Below are positions 51,101 to 61,872 of a stretch of DNA of 64,000 nt, in pieces. Numbering within the stretch: the first letter of the stretch is position 1; each line of letters begins with the position of its first letter. A model generated the notes under the pieces. It did no database searches and was not told the DNA's origin. It saw nothing but the letters and a program-made list of their open reading frames with translations. The DNA lies in assembly GCF_905147045.1 (NCBI RefSeq), contig NC_065918.1, positions 13,020,001 to 13,084,000 on the forward strand. The letters are read 5' to 3'. The stretch comes from Nymphalis io. Taxonomy: Eukaryota; Arthropoda; Insecta; Lepidoptera; Nymphalidae. The position numbers and the translations under genes were made by a program.

Positions 51101-51810
51101 GGGATTGACGTTCGCTGCGACCTTAGTCCAAGGGATTACATCGAGGCTGTCATAAAAACAGCTTCATGGAAACTCGGAGTTCTGAACAAGGTGCGGCGCT
51201 TTTTCACGCCACAACAACTGTGCCTGCTGTACAAAACACAGGTACGGTCTTGCGTGGAATATTGCTCGCACCTTTGGGATGGCTCCGCTAAGTACCTACT
51301 TGAGGCCTTCGATCGGTTGCAGCGACGTGCCGTACGCATTATTGGCGACGTAAAGGTCACAAACACCCTTGAACCTTTACAATTGCGTCGTGAGATAGCA
51401 GCACTGAGCGCTTTCTATCGACTGTATCACGGCGAGTGCTCTGAGGAATTATTCTCTCTAATTCCTGCTTCCCCCTTCCTTCTTAAGTCCACGCGAGCTG
51501 GTTCTCGATGTCACCGCCTAACTGTGACATCAATTCCATCGCGAACAAAGAAATTTGGCAACTCCTTTCTTTGTCGCACTTCCAAAAAATGGAATTCCTT
51601 ACCAGCTCACGTGTTCCCCTCCTCTTACAACCCGGGTTCCTTCAAACGAGGCGTGAAGAGGCATCTTGCGGGCCGGCAAGGCGAAGGCGGCTAGTGCAGA
51701 ACGTTTTTCCCGTCTGTACTGGCCGTCGTCGCGTTTGGACTCTACTACCACTTACCAACAGGTGGAGTAGAGTCATTTGCCCTCCCGGCGAATATATAAA
51801 AAAAAAAAAA
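48130..51810 (+). mobile_element. Nearly complete non-LTR retrotransposon (jockey/CR1/L2-like LINE)
   Basis: The element is about 3.7 kb and GC-rich relative to its surroundings. The 5' leader contains CCCATGGGTGTCGTAAGAGG followed by CGACTAAGGGAT, a stretch I associate with lepidopteran LINE 5' ends (recollection, not a search). A single ORF2-type protein follows, and the 3' end is GAATATATA followed by about 13 A residues near 51797-51809. No ORF1 with zinc knuckles is visible. Target-site duplications were not found with confidence, so the left boundary is approximate. It is inserted antisense to the host gene. Only two clear lesions break it, so the insertion is fairly young. Confidence 0.88.
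48558..51694 (+). pseudogene. LINE ORF2: AP-endonuclease plus reverse transcriptase, two lesions
   Basis: The likely start is MAQQNRNNG at 48744, though the frame is open from 48558. The endonuclease domain shows FSNIRGLHTN, LFLTETQI, LVFLGDFNAHHESW and SSDHSLIST. The reverse transcriptase shows SGPDGIPAIVLKK, NYRPIAITSVLCKVMERIL, GFRPKRSTGDLL, VSLDISKAFDRVWH, GVPQGSVLSPTLFLLHINDM and the catalytic CYADD. The C-terminal region runs through RVCRS-type sequence to KRGVKRHLAGRQGEGG. An in-frame TAG sits at 49092-49094 inside the endonuclease. At about 50470-50483 there are 14 nt between DRQ and GFRP where the family motif needs only 3, so an insertion of about 11 nt shifts the frame. Otherwise both halves are open. 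Confidence 0.9.
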
Positions 51811-52669
51811 GTTATTCTTATAAAACAGATTTGGACTTTTATTTAGAATTTTTCATGAGGAATAATTCAGCCATACGTTATTTTCTTGTAACCTTAACAC
51901 GCAGTGCACGCCGAAGAAGCTTTCAAGATATATGGCTTTCCTATCTTAGTGGACCAATATGATCATGAATTTAGCTAATTCGTCTACATAAAAACTCTTA
52001 TATCCATCTGAAAAATAAGACTTTTCAAGCAGTCAATTTTTTTTCAAACTTCGTGCCATGGTTCTCGAATTTTTTTTCCTTGTTGTATAAACAAACTTAT
52101 AAAATTTGCGTTTTGTATATTTAACGTTTGTATAGATATAAATAGTATATATGCCATAAAATAAAATCAAAAAATAAGAAACCTAGATTCAGCCTAACTA
52201 TCTAATATAAACCTAATATAATAACCAATAAAATGAAATAACTTAAAGGTAAAACGCTGTAAACGCCGTGAAGCGAAAAGTATTTGGTGGAATGTAATTT
52301 ACTGTAATATCTCCTAAATTATTCATTCGAATGGTATAGTGTCAGTTTAAGACAATTTAAATCAATATTAAATCGCTATGGTTACTAACATATTTACCTG
52401 AATAAGGATTAAAAATGAATTCAAGGAAATGTCTTTGCAAATAACCGCATTTTATGATCTTATTTGTAATAGAGAATGATGATGCCAAAATATTAACAAA
52501 TTATATATGTAACCTCAATCCATTTGAATGCCCTTTCTATTAGTAAAAACCGTATCAAAATCCGTTTTGTAATTTAGATGGAGTTAGAGGAGATACAGAA
52601 CGTGGAATATATCGACTTTGTTTTATACTATTTATTATAGATAAATATAGAAAAAGATATTATTTATTT

Positions 52670-53466
52670 CAATCAATCAATCAATCAATCAACAGCCAAT
52701 CGTTGTCCACTGCTGAACATAGGCCTCTCCCAAGGTGCGCCAAAGCTCCGTCCTCCGCCTTCCGCATCCAGTTGGTGCCCGCCACCTTCTTAAGGTCGTC
52801 GGTCCACCTGGCTGGAGGGCGCCCTACGCTGCGCTTGCCGATTCGCGGTCTCCACTCTAGGACTCGTCTGCTCCAACGGCCATCGGTCCTACGACATACG
52901 TGACCAGCCCACTGCCACTTCAGCCTGCTAATTTTGCAAGCTATGTCGGTGACTCCGGTTCTTTTCCGGATAATCTCATTTCTGATCTTATCCTTCAAAG
53001 ATACTCCGAGCATAGCTCGCTCCATAGCACGCTGAGCGACTTTGAATTTGTGGACTAGTCCCGCAGTTAGTGTCCACGTTTCGGCACCGTATGTCATGGC
53101 AGGTAAGACGCATTGGTTGAAGACTTTCGTCTTCAAACATTGCGGTATAGACGACTTGAGGACTTGACGAAGGTTGCCAAATGCTGCCCATCCCAAGCGA
53201 ATTCTTCGATCGGCTTCCTTCTCGAAGTTGTTCCTACAGACTTGTATTATCTGTCCTAGGTAGGTATATTCACTAATAACTTCGAGAGGTTTCCCCTCGA
53301 CGTATATCGGTCCCGGCACTACATGCCTATTGAACATGACCTTGGTCTTGTCCAAGTTCATACCGAGACCGACACACCGGGAAGACTCGCCTAGGCTACG
53401 CAGCATTTCGGTGAGTTGTTCCAGCGACTCTGCTATGATGACGATATCGTCGGCAAATCGAATTAA
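52670..53466 (-). mobile_element. 5'-truncated RTE-type LINE with AATC-repeat 3' tail
   Basis: The element begins at the reverse transcriptase catalytic box (FADDIVIIAESLEQL, just below 53460) and runs to the normal end of the protein. It then ends in a (TGAT)n tail, seen on the plus strand as AATCAATCAATC at 52671-52690. The 11-bp sequence ATTATTTATTT flanks it at 52659-52669 and 53467-53477 and is a plausible target-site duplication, though it is low-complexity. The protein type (LDKTKVMFN, YTYLGQII, GHVCRRTDGRW, GRPPARWTDDLKKVAG) matches craniofacial-like/BovB-type RTE C-termini seen across insects. Confidence 0.88.
52681..53460 (-). pseudogene. RTE reverse transcriptase C-terminal half (truncated)
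   Basis: The frame is open from the FADD box to a stop after SAVDNDWLLID, about 260 codons without interruption. The N-terminal endonuclease and most RT motifs are absent because the insertion was 5'-truncated. Motifs seen are LGMNLDKTKVMFN, EYTYLGQIIQ, TYGAETWTLT, AQRAMERAMLGVSLKDKIRN and WAGHVCRRTDGRW. The undamaged frame indicates a recent insertion. Confidence 0.88.
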
Positions 53467-53816
53467 ATTATTTATTTATATATATATATAAATAATTATA
53501 GATATTCTTATACTATGTTAAATAAGAGAAAGATCAAACAGATTTCAGTTTGTTTTGTTTTAGAAAGACAATATGATTTAATGGTCTACCTTAAAAAAAG
53601 TTGTTGCTTTAGCTCATAGACATCTGCGCTACGACAAGCAGCAAACCACTTATATCACCGTCAATAATCGTAACATATCCCTAGTGCATTGTGACTCCCA
53701 TCCTTTAAATTACAATACAGCAATACAATTTGATATTTTAAAAAATATAACTGAACAAAGCCACCAATAAAGCTGTAGATGCATTTAATAGTTAAATGTT
53801 TAAGTATGAAACTGAC

Positions 53817-54006
53817 AAGGTCACCTGATGGCATTATAAGAAATATTAACTATCCCTTACATCGCAAATGGACCACTAACCTTGAGATGTAATGTCCCTC
53901 GCGCGCCTGCAGTTACACCGACTCTCTCACCCTCACTCAGTATTGCTGATTGGCGGTAGAATATATGATGAATGGGTGGTACCCAGACGGACTTGCACAA
54001 AGCCAT
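53817..54006 (-). repeat. Diverged copy of the same dispersed repeat
   Basis: Collinear pieces are GGTCACCTGATGGCATTATA, GACCACTAACCTTGAGATG, GTAATGTCCCTCGCGCGCCT, GGTGGTACCCAGACGGACTT and GCACAAAGCCAT. It is a minus-orientation copy with a truncated left end. Confidence 0.7.
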
Positions 54007-56455
54007 ACAAGCCAAGACGCCAAATAAAATCAAATTTATGAAAACAAAAGCATTCATATACAATTTTGAAGGATGAAAATTTGTTCAATTGGCATAATTT
54101 CCGGGGTAAATGTGCTCTATGGATGGAACAAGTTTGGTCTTCCTATTGAAACTAAGTTTTGAGTAGCCGCGGCTGAGGTTTTAGTTCTCGCTTTCATAAT
54201 GTAATAAATGGTTGAAGTAAGCAAGTCTATCCTGAGCTAATTTGATTTAGTCGTAACACGCTTTGAATCAAATAGTTTCGTCTGACATAATCCTAAATTC
54301 GGCATTTGAAAGGTAAATTTTAGTTTAGTTTGTCAAATAATTCAACGGCTTTAGAATTTATTTAGAATGTTATCTTTTGTTTTTTAACTCGACTTTCATA
54401 ACAATGAAGTTTGTTAACAATATAACAAATTAATCTCAAATAGTTAAGATTAATATATTTAAGACGTTGGGATACGTAGAAGCAAAGTAAAGCTCAAGCA
54501 ACCATAATTTCGTATGCTTGTTTTATTTTTTAAGGGAATATGATGTGAACCGTTGGTAATATGTGCAAGATACAAAAATTAAAAAGATTTTTTAATTTAT
54601 TTCGCTAGGCTTCTAAAAGTACAATCGATTCATTTTACAAGATTATATTAAATGTAAAGCTACCATCGGTTTGGAATTCAGATCGGAAATCAGGCAAAAT
54701 AAATAGTTATTTCTCTTTTCCAACAAATACATTAACATGTTAACAAAATCATATTTATATATGTCGTGCCAAAAAGTCAACAAATTCGAACTCCATACCA
54801 TTTTATCAACTGTAACTCGTAATACTTGGTTGAACTTAATTATTGTATGCTTATAATATGTATTTCCTGGACAAAGGGATTTTATTTGTAATTGTGAAAC
54901 CATGTCAATGATTTCATGTGATGAGCGGACAGACAAGCACGTAGCGATAGAAGTATTTTCTACTATTTTTTTAAATATATTATTCGCATAGTCCGATGTG
55001 ATTGTCAAAGTTTCGTTACTTCCAAATATTGAAATATAATATGATGGATTACATATATATAAACATAAAAATTTTGCGATCGTTATTCTTTTTTAGAGGG
55101 TTTGATTGAATATGAACGAAAATATTTTTCACCTCGTATTTATCGAGTATGAATCCCTGAAATAGCGTTACATTGAAATACCGTTTTGTGCGAATAAAAT
55201 AAATATTTCCAATACGTTCCGTTATGCTCCAATGACCAGCTTTACACAATTCTACGTGACTTTAGACACGTCGTAGTTTGCATTTTCATATTTTCCTGTC
55301 TTAAACAATTTTTTAATTTAAAAACGACGTATTCTAGCTGATGACGTATTACAGCTATATAAAGAAGGATGGCAAGTTTACTTTTTAAAATCTAAATGGA
55401 ATCTACAGTATATAGTAGATTATATTGGAGAAACTTAAATGATATTAAATAGCACAAAGCATGTTTTTTCTAATATACACATATTATATTAAAGCAAAAG
55501 AGTACTGACTGATTACGACATCTCAAAAACTTTTTGAAATTAACTTGAAATTTAGCAAAGTTACTCCTTTCGCGACTAGACTCTTTGAAATTTCAACTTC
55601 AACGGAGGAAAATGGCAGAGGTTACTTTGATAGAATTTCACCCGTACGGAGTCGGGACGAACAGCCAGTATTTAATGAATTCGATGAAATCAAATATATA
55701 TTTTTATACTATACAATAATTACTGAAGGTAATTTACATCACATGTGTGTCGTGTTTTATGTTACTGAGTTCACTGACATGAAATTTATTTATTCAGGTT
55801 TGTTGATTCGATTTTAAAACATGAATGCTTTGAAATGTACCAAAAATTCGCGTACGGAATAATTTAGTAGTTCACAAAACGCAAACCCTTGTTATATAGT
55901 GTACAACGTGAAAGCTATCGACCATCGTTGTGATATATAATATACGAAGGTTTAAGTGTTTATTGTATTAATTATATAATTATATACAATCAGACAAACA
56001 CTGTAATCGCATCGCAGCATGCGCATAATAGAAATAATATACGACGAACATTTCACAAATTAAATTTAATCTTAATTTCTCGCAAACGCAATTTCAAAAT
56101 GAAAAGTGTTAAGCAAACGGAACCTCAATTTCATTCGAAATGACTAGTCTAATGATATCTCACACGTTTGAGTGCGCGAAAAAATTCACCCTCACGTTTC
56201 AATAAGGGAACTTAAAAAGATTTTCCTTTGCCTTTTAATATCACGGACGGTTCTATTCGAAGCATCAACTTGCAAATTTCATGCACGTACCTCCAGTCCA
56301 GAACAGCGACTGACAAATAGATATATGGATATACTGACATAATTAAATTTACACTACGCTTCAAATGTTAAATATTTACGAGGTTGTCAATCAATGTTCA
56401 CTTACACTTTCGAGCGAATTAAATCAATAGCAATAATGTACTATTAATATTATAC

Positions 56456-56788
56456 AGTAATACAGTAACAGCCTGTTAATGTCCCACTGCTGGGCTAAGG
56501 CCTCCTCTCCCTTTTGAGGAGAAGGTTTTGGAGCTTATTCCACCACGCTGCTCCAATGCGGGTTGGTAGAATTCACATGTGGCAGAATTTCAATGAAATT
56601 AGACACATGCAGGTTTCCTCACGATGTTTTCCTTCACCGTTAAGCACGAGACGAATTATAAACACAAATTAAGCACATGAAAATTCAGAGGTGCTTGCCC
56701 GGGTTTGAACCCACGATCATCGGTTAAGATTCACGCGTTCTTACCACTAGGCCATCTCGGCTTACTAGGCCATCTCGGCTTAATATTA
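56456..56788 (-). mobile_element. tRNA-derived SINE, best-preserved copy with 13-bp TSD
   Basis: Same family as 102-404 and less diverged. Read on the minus strand it has the head AGCCGAGATGGCCTAGTGG, the B-box-like GGGTTCAAACCCGGGCAAGC, and a tail CAGCAGTGGGACATTAACAG. ATTAATATTATAC occurs at 56443-56455 and 56789-56801, a perfect 13-bp target-site duplication. The tRNA-end 18 bp are duplicated in tandem (56746-56763 and 56764-56781). Confidence 0.92.
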
Positions 56789-57502
56789 ATTAATATTATA
56801 CCACAATGTATTTTTATCATCTTGGCTTCGTAAAAACGTTTTTCGTTTTAAAACTTAATACGTTGAGTCCAGAATCAGTTTCCGGTATCAGTTTCAATTA
56901 AGGCTTTTATACGTATAGAGGATTTTGTACGTAATCCTTAAACATAAATGAGACGACTGAAGCTCTACGTGGAACGTTCATATAAAATATGTTGCAATCA
57001 TTGTTGCTAAAAAAAACGCGTTGAAAAATTTATCGAAATCAAATATGGTCCGATCGACTTCGTGGAATTTGAGTTATGTTCAATGGGAACATTAACATGA
57101 AAGCAGAATCGTTTCGCCGATACATACTTGGCGAGTGTTACACGAAATTGAAATGAATAGATCGAAGTACGGTTAAACGTGGCCCGTATTTTGTCGTACC
57201 TAACATTGATGGTATTTGAACATACAAAGTAGGAATTGCACTAATGTACGCTGCTTAATTACGCTCCATTTACAGTTCGGTAAACCGATACGAAAACAAA
57301 CCGTCAACGTCATTCTATTTCGGGGATTTGTGGTCAATTTTGTATTCACCGTTAAATGAATAAGTGTCTCGCCTATTGATGATCGTGAGACAACGCCAAT
57401 AGAGCGCTTTATGGTCATCATTCAGTGGTAATTGTAAAAAACACAAACTATACATACTGTATAATTGAAAGAACATGACATGAAAAATAAACGGGAAAAT
57501 GG

Positions 57503-57977
57503 ACTCGCGCACTGAGGGTTCCACACCACAAAACACTAAAAGATTTACCAGGTTATTTTAAGATTTAGACTTTTCAAAGGTTTTCCTTTAATTTGTTCGT
57601 AAAATTCAATTTCATTATTATTATTTTTTTTAAACAACATATTTACGGTTTACGGACATTTTTCTTTACTCGTGCTACAGGATATTGCTTCAAATCAAAT
57701 TTCATGATTCCAGGTCAACGGGAAATACCCTATAAGTTTTGATTCCCGTTGCGAATGTATGGGAAATGCGACGTAAACGGACATATCTTTTGGTTGCCTA
57801 GACTTAAAGGGTTGATTTTTTCACACCACCAAGGGGCGGTCCCTTGGTGGTGTGAACTTGAGACCTCAGTATTTGTTATTAATTTCAAATTTTGTACCTC
57901 TACGCGTTCGGACGGACTGATTGACGGACAGATCTTAAAAGGGGATATTTTTTCCTTTGGAGGTACGGAACCCTAAA
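57503..57977 (+). repeat. Old dispersed repeat (TCAGACTCGCGCA family), copy 2
   Basis: Aligned with 1841-2170 through GACTCGCGCACTGAGGGTTC, GATTTACCAGGTTATTTTAA and TGCGAATGTATGGGAAATGC, with an end reading GGAGGTACGGAACCCTAAAA. Copy 1 lacks the roughly 150 bp around 57800-57950, which include the perfect hairpin at 57820-57856. Confidence 0.72.
57820..57856. repeat. Perfect inverted repeat, 16-bp arms, 5-bp loop
   Basis: TTCACACCACCAAGGG, loop GCGGT, then the exact reverse complement. It sits inside the dispersed repeat copy at 57503-57977, in a part absent from the sister copy at 1841-2170. Confidence 0.94.
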
Positions 57978-58309
57978 ACCGTCTAAGACCTTGCCTTGAG
58001 TAAGAAATGATTAAAAATTCTTAAGAAAATCTATTGCAATCAAAAGTTTTTCACTTCTTTTAAGTTTTCTTTAATTAGCGAATCTTCCGGGAGTGAGATT
58101 ATTTATATTTTTTCTTATTGCAAGAAATGCTTTAAGATTCGACTGCTTTTAACAATATTCATGGTTTATTTTATTTTTTGCAAAAACAAGGATATGTGGT
58201 ATGAATTGATATCAAACCCCTAATTAACGTAATAATTAAAAGATTCGTTATCCTATTTACACATTCGCCTTTGACATAGGACATATTTTATTCTACATAA
58301 TGAAGTAGC

Positions 58310-58400
58310 CCTTTGACGCCATTGGACACGACACGACCTAATTGATGTTTACCCCGGAAGGCCTCGGACAACGCGTTAGGCCGGCGACACAAGTGGCTAT
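58310..58400. other. CpG-richer patch in intron 2
   Basis: GCCATTGGACACGACACGAC, TTACCCCGGAAGGCCTCGGA and CGTTAGGCCGGCGACACAAG form a CpG-rich stretch amid AT-rich intron. No frame or repeat is recognised. A candidate conserved element or old insertion. Confidence 0.35.
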
Positions 58401-58542
58401 TGCCAACTCCTGATAATAAAATCGAAAAATCGATAGCCTATTGGAAGGGATATTATTATCGAAGCCATTGTCTAACTAGTACGTCTTTAAAGGATTACGG
58501 TGCTAAGATGTCTAAGATGGTCGCTTGACGCAATTAAATATA

Positions 58543-58828
58543 GAGACAGCCTTTAAGTGTCCCACTGTTAGACAAAGACCGCCTCTCCCCATGATAAAAA
58601 AGGATTGGACATGCTCCTATAATACCGGTTTGTAGTTAAACAATTGGCAGAATTTTATCCAACACATGCAGACATGATTCGTCGCTATGTTTTTCTTCAC
58701 CGCAGAGCACGAAATAAATTATTAACACAAATTAAGCAAATTATAAGTCAATGGTGCTTGCTCGGATTTGAAAACGCAATATTCGGTTAAGTTTTACATG
58801 TTCTAGACACTCAGCCATAACGACAGAG
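58543..58828 (-). mobile_element. SINE, full-length but strongly diverged
   Basis: Collinear with the SINE at 56456-56788 from ACAGCCTTTAAGTGTCCCAC to the degraded tRNA head (ATGTTCTAGACACTCAGCCA). The B-box region is mutated (CGGATTTGAAAACGC). An old copy. Confidence 0.75.
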
Positions 58829-58959
58829 AATGAATTTATAAGAAGTACATAAACACGGCATGATCTTAATGATTATAACTATTTACGTAATTGGAACGCC
58901 GTTTTAATTAAAATTCGTGTTTGCTGCTAAGCCTTTTATTAAAAAACGCGTACACGGTA

Positions 58960-59062
58960 TTGCCTCTAGTTAGGTACTATCCGCTCACCAGATATTCTAC
59001 CGACGCCGGTAATGAGGCGCCAGTGTGCCTAATTACATGCACAAGAGAGGTATGGTCTTAAC
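58960..59062 (+). repeat. Partial diverged copy of the same dispersed repeat
   Basis: GTTAGGTACTATCCGCTCAC, CAGATATTCTACCG and GCCAGTGTGCCTAATTACAT follow the order of the plus-oriented copy at 19700-19985. Both ends are missing. Confidence 0.6.
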
Positions 59063-60008
59063 TATTAAGCTTATAAATGCTGCATATTACTTCAGTTAAT
59101 GATTTTACATGTTACAAAAATATATTTTTTGAATGAATTTGTTCTGTCAATAATTTGTTACATGTATTTATGTAATAATATTTTTCAAATAAGTCGAATA
59201 TATCAAAGTATGAACGTATTTTGTTTTTAGTTAAAGATAGCACAGAAAGTGACGTCGCTCACTAAAAAAATTCTAATAGTAGATGTTTTTTAATTTGAGT
59301 ATGTTAGAGGTTGCCCACTAAATGTAATAGCGACTTTTAATCTTTTTGGCAAGCGTTGCCGTCATCTTGATTAAATGCTTGTTTGCAAATATTAACGACA
59401 AACTGTTTTTGCTTCGTACGATATATATAATTAAAAAAAAAATTGTTTTAATTTTATATTCATTTGTATTATATAAACTTTTACTTTTTAATATAACATT
59501 TATTTATTTATTTATTAGGGAAACATACAGCATATCGTATATTACAACTTAATATAATAATCATATTTTAACACTTATGCCAGTTAAGTTTCCACTACTG
59601 TTTTAACAGGGAAGTGGACTAATTTTGATGTTACATAAACATATATTACAATATAAATTAATGGTTTGTCAAATACCCTTTTGAGATTTATAAAAAAGTG
59701 GTAATCAAACTTAGAGAGCATAAAAAATTCTACAAATTCTATATCAAACTTTTTTCCGCAAAATGAATAGTTAATGAGATACGTCGCGCTGAATTCTGAA
59801 ACCGCTACGCATACGCAAAGGGAACGGAGACGAAAAATTTCTCAAAAAAAAAAACATAAACGCAAAACACTGTATTCTTATAAACATAGTAAAATTACAT
59901 ATAATAAATGTAGAGATTTTAGCATTAAGTTGGATAAATTAACCTACATCTTTCTTAGGATACTGAAATTACCAATAATAATACAATTATACACATAATA
60001 AATGTGAA

Positions 60009-60146
60009 CGTAACAGCCAGTTAATATTCCATGGCTGGGCAAAGACATCCATCATACAGCTCCAATGCGGGTTTACTCACGATGTTTTTCATTACCGTCA
60101 ACACGAGAAGAATTATAAAAACAAATTAAACACATGAATACTCGGT
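60009..60146 (-). mobile_element. SINE fragment with internal deletions
   Basis: Shows TAACAGCCAGTTAATATTCC, GCTCCAATGCGGGTT, CTCACGATGTTTTTCATTAC and AATTATAAAAACAAATTAAA in the SINE order, lacking the tRNA head and parts of the body. Confidence 0.7.
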
Positions 60147-60300
60147 ACATTAAGCGGCAAATTTCACCTGTACAAAGAATACATTATGGTGCAATTCTCT
60201 TAGAACCACCATACTGTACCAGGTTTAAAGTCGGCTCGAATTTCATCAAAACAGTAGAATAAAGTTGGCCTAATAATGCAATGAATAGCGTATACCAACT

Positions 60301-60340
60301 CGCTAGAGATGGTTTTGTGATCACAAAACCATCTCTAGCG
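60301..60340. repeat. Perfect 40-bp palindrome without spacer
   Basis: CGCTAGAGATGGTTTTGTGA is followed immediately by its exact reverse complement, centred on a TGATCA. The right half continues in frame into the coding-like remnant at 60307-60513. Confidence 0.95.
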
Positions 60341-60513
60341 CCACCAAATCACCTAAAAGTTATTTATTTTCAAATGCAAAAAAAAAACAATGGAAAAAAT
60401 TGATAGAAGTTTTGAAAGAATGGGTTCAAATTGAAGGTGACGTGTGCTTATATCGCGCTACCTCAGACGATATTGATGATGACGAAACGCATAATAGATA
60501 TTTTGAAGATTGA
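60307..60513 (+). pseudogene. Coding-like remnant of unknown origin
   Basis: A frame open for 69 codons without a Met ends at TGA (60511-60513). The last 41 residues have protein-like composition (QWKKLIEVLKEWVQIEG, then DVCLYRATSDDIDDDE and NRYFED). AATAAA-type signals follow about 50-80 nt downstream. The first part overlaps the right half of the perfect palindrome at 60301-60340. It may be the 3' end of a transposon gene or a processed pseudogene. The family is not recognised. Confidence 0.35.
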
Positions 60514-61706
60514 AAATAATGAAAGACTCGAAGAAGACAAATAAATTGAATGACATTAAACTATTAATAAATAAACATTTAATAACTTTATTAGCAATGA
60601 AGTCACACATATTTATTTATCTGCTAACGAAAACAGGATGTTATATTTTAATATTATTTATTTTACAATTCCGTTGAACGACTAATACCATTAAAAAGAC
60701 TCGTCTTATTATAAATAAGTATTTTGAGTACGTGTAACGTGAGAGTGACTTTCATTGCGTTTAAAACGGCATCCAATTAATTGGCAAACTGTTTGCGTAA
60801 CATCCCAGACGGATTGGAATCTTATCAAATATCCCTAGTATTATCAATTTACTGGCAGAGCAAATACTTTAACACAAGCGAATGCTTATCATAAACACGA
60901 GTGAAGCAAATAAAATGACTTTAACGAGAAACGGTGGGAAAAAGGAGAAATTTAGCCATGTCCAGACCACAGTTGGGCCATCGGCTCGTTAAAACAAGAC
61001 AAAAATGTAAAAGTGCAAGCGTTGCGGACGGAACTTTGCAGGCGCATTTCTTTGCGCCGGATTGGGCTGTGCGAAATTGGATGTAAAGTTAATTAAACCT
61101 TTTACGTTCTACAAATCCATACAATGAAAAAGGCTTAGTTTGCAAAGTTATAGATAAATTCAATTGTTTTTTGTTTGAACCAAGCTCCGGTTACATTCTT
61201 TATATAACGGACGGAAATAAACGTCACATAGCGACTCTTGAGCTATTATTGATTGTGCAGCACATGGATTTTAATGGTCTTCACTTTAGTAATTTACTTT
61301 ACCTTAGTTAAAGTGTTATCAATTATAAAAAGGATGTTTTACGTTGAAGTTGAGAATCATTAAATTAAATACTTTCTCGCGTTTCCTTTGTAAAAGAAAC
61401 TAATTTCAATATACAATTTTTAGAAAAGGCTATTATGTTAAAGTCTAAAGTGATATTCCAATAAATGGAGAATAATCAGCCTTCTTAGGAAACTGTAAAG
61501 GTTCTTTGTTTGTAATAGAGTTACCACTACTGTCTTCTGCGGTGTGACATGAATCTTGTTACAAACTGCAACTAGAACTCGCCATATAATGTGATTTATC
61601 ACATCAGTTCAGTTACTAGACTTGAACTATATCATTTAAATTATGAATAAATAATGGTTTTAAATAAAAAAATTTATTTCTAAAAATAATTTCAATCATC
61701 ACTCAC

Positions 61707-61872
61707 CCTGATCGTGTTCTATCCTGACGTGTCTCAGGCCGTTGAGCTTGAAGGTGAGCGTGAAGATGTAGTGGTCGTCACTGCTGTCCCGAACTATGAA
61801 TGACCCATCAGGCTCGTTAGACAGTATCTTCTCCGCAGCCTCCACCGAAATCGGTCCCCAATACCATCCATA
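61707..61872 (-). CDS. SOCS7: SOCS6/7-like protein, exon encoding N-terminal half of SH2 domain
   Basis: The exon encodes 55 codons plus one base. It begins YGWYWGPISVEAAE and contains PDGSFIVRDSSDDHYIF. The Arg of the FIVRDSS motif is the phosphotyrosine-binding beta-B5 arginine of SH2 domains, and the GWYWGP opening is typical of the SOCS6/SOCS7 group. The exon ends at IEHDQG, with the last Gly codon split. The acceptor is TTTTAG at the high-coordinate end and the donor is GTGAGT at 61706-61701. Phases fit both neighbours (phase 0 in, phase 1 out). In the protein this domain should bind phosphotyrosine on receptors or adaptors such as insulin-pathway components, as known for SOCS6/7. The substrate in this organism cannot be read from the sequence. 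Confidence 0.94.

Larger units (their letters stand above)
43893..61706 (-). other. Intron 2 of the SOCS6/7-like gene (about 17.8 kb)
   Basis: The intron splits the SH2 domain after IEHDQG. It hosts three LINE insertions in different orientations and states of decay, two clear SINE copies plus fragments, and older repeats. The stretches 43893-44800, 46857-48130 (apart from the palindrome at 47092), 51811-52658, 53478-53816, 54007-56442, 56802-57500, 57978-58542, 59063-60008 and 60514-61706 hold no supported gene. They are AT-rich with a few CpG-richer patches (58310-58400, 60970-61080). Confidence 0.85.

Noticed and set aside
54643..55008. 121-residue minus-strand protein in intron 2
   Set aside because: No recognisable motif and an AT-driven composition. 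A real nested exon cannot be excluded but nothing supports it.
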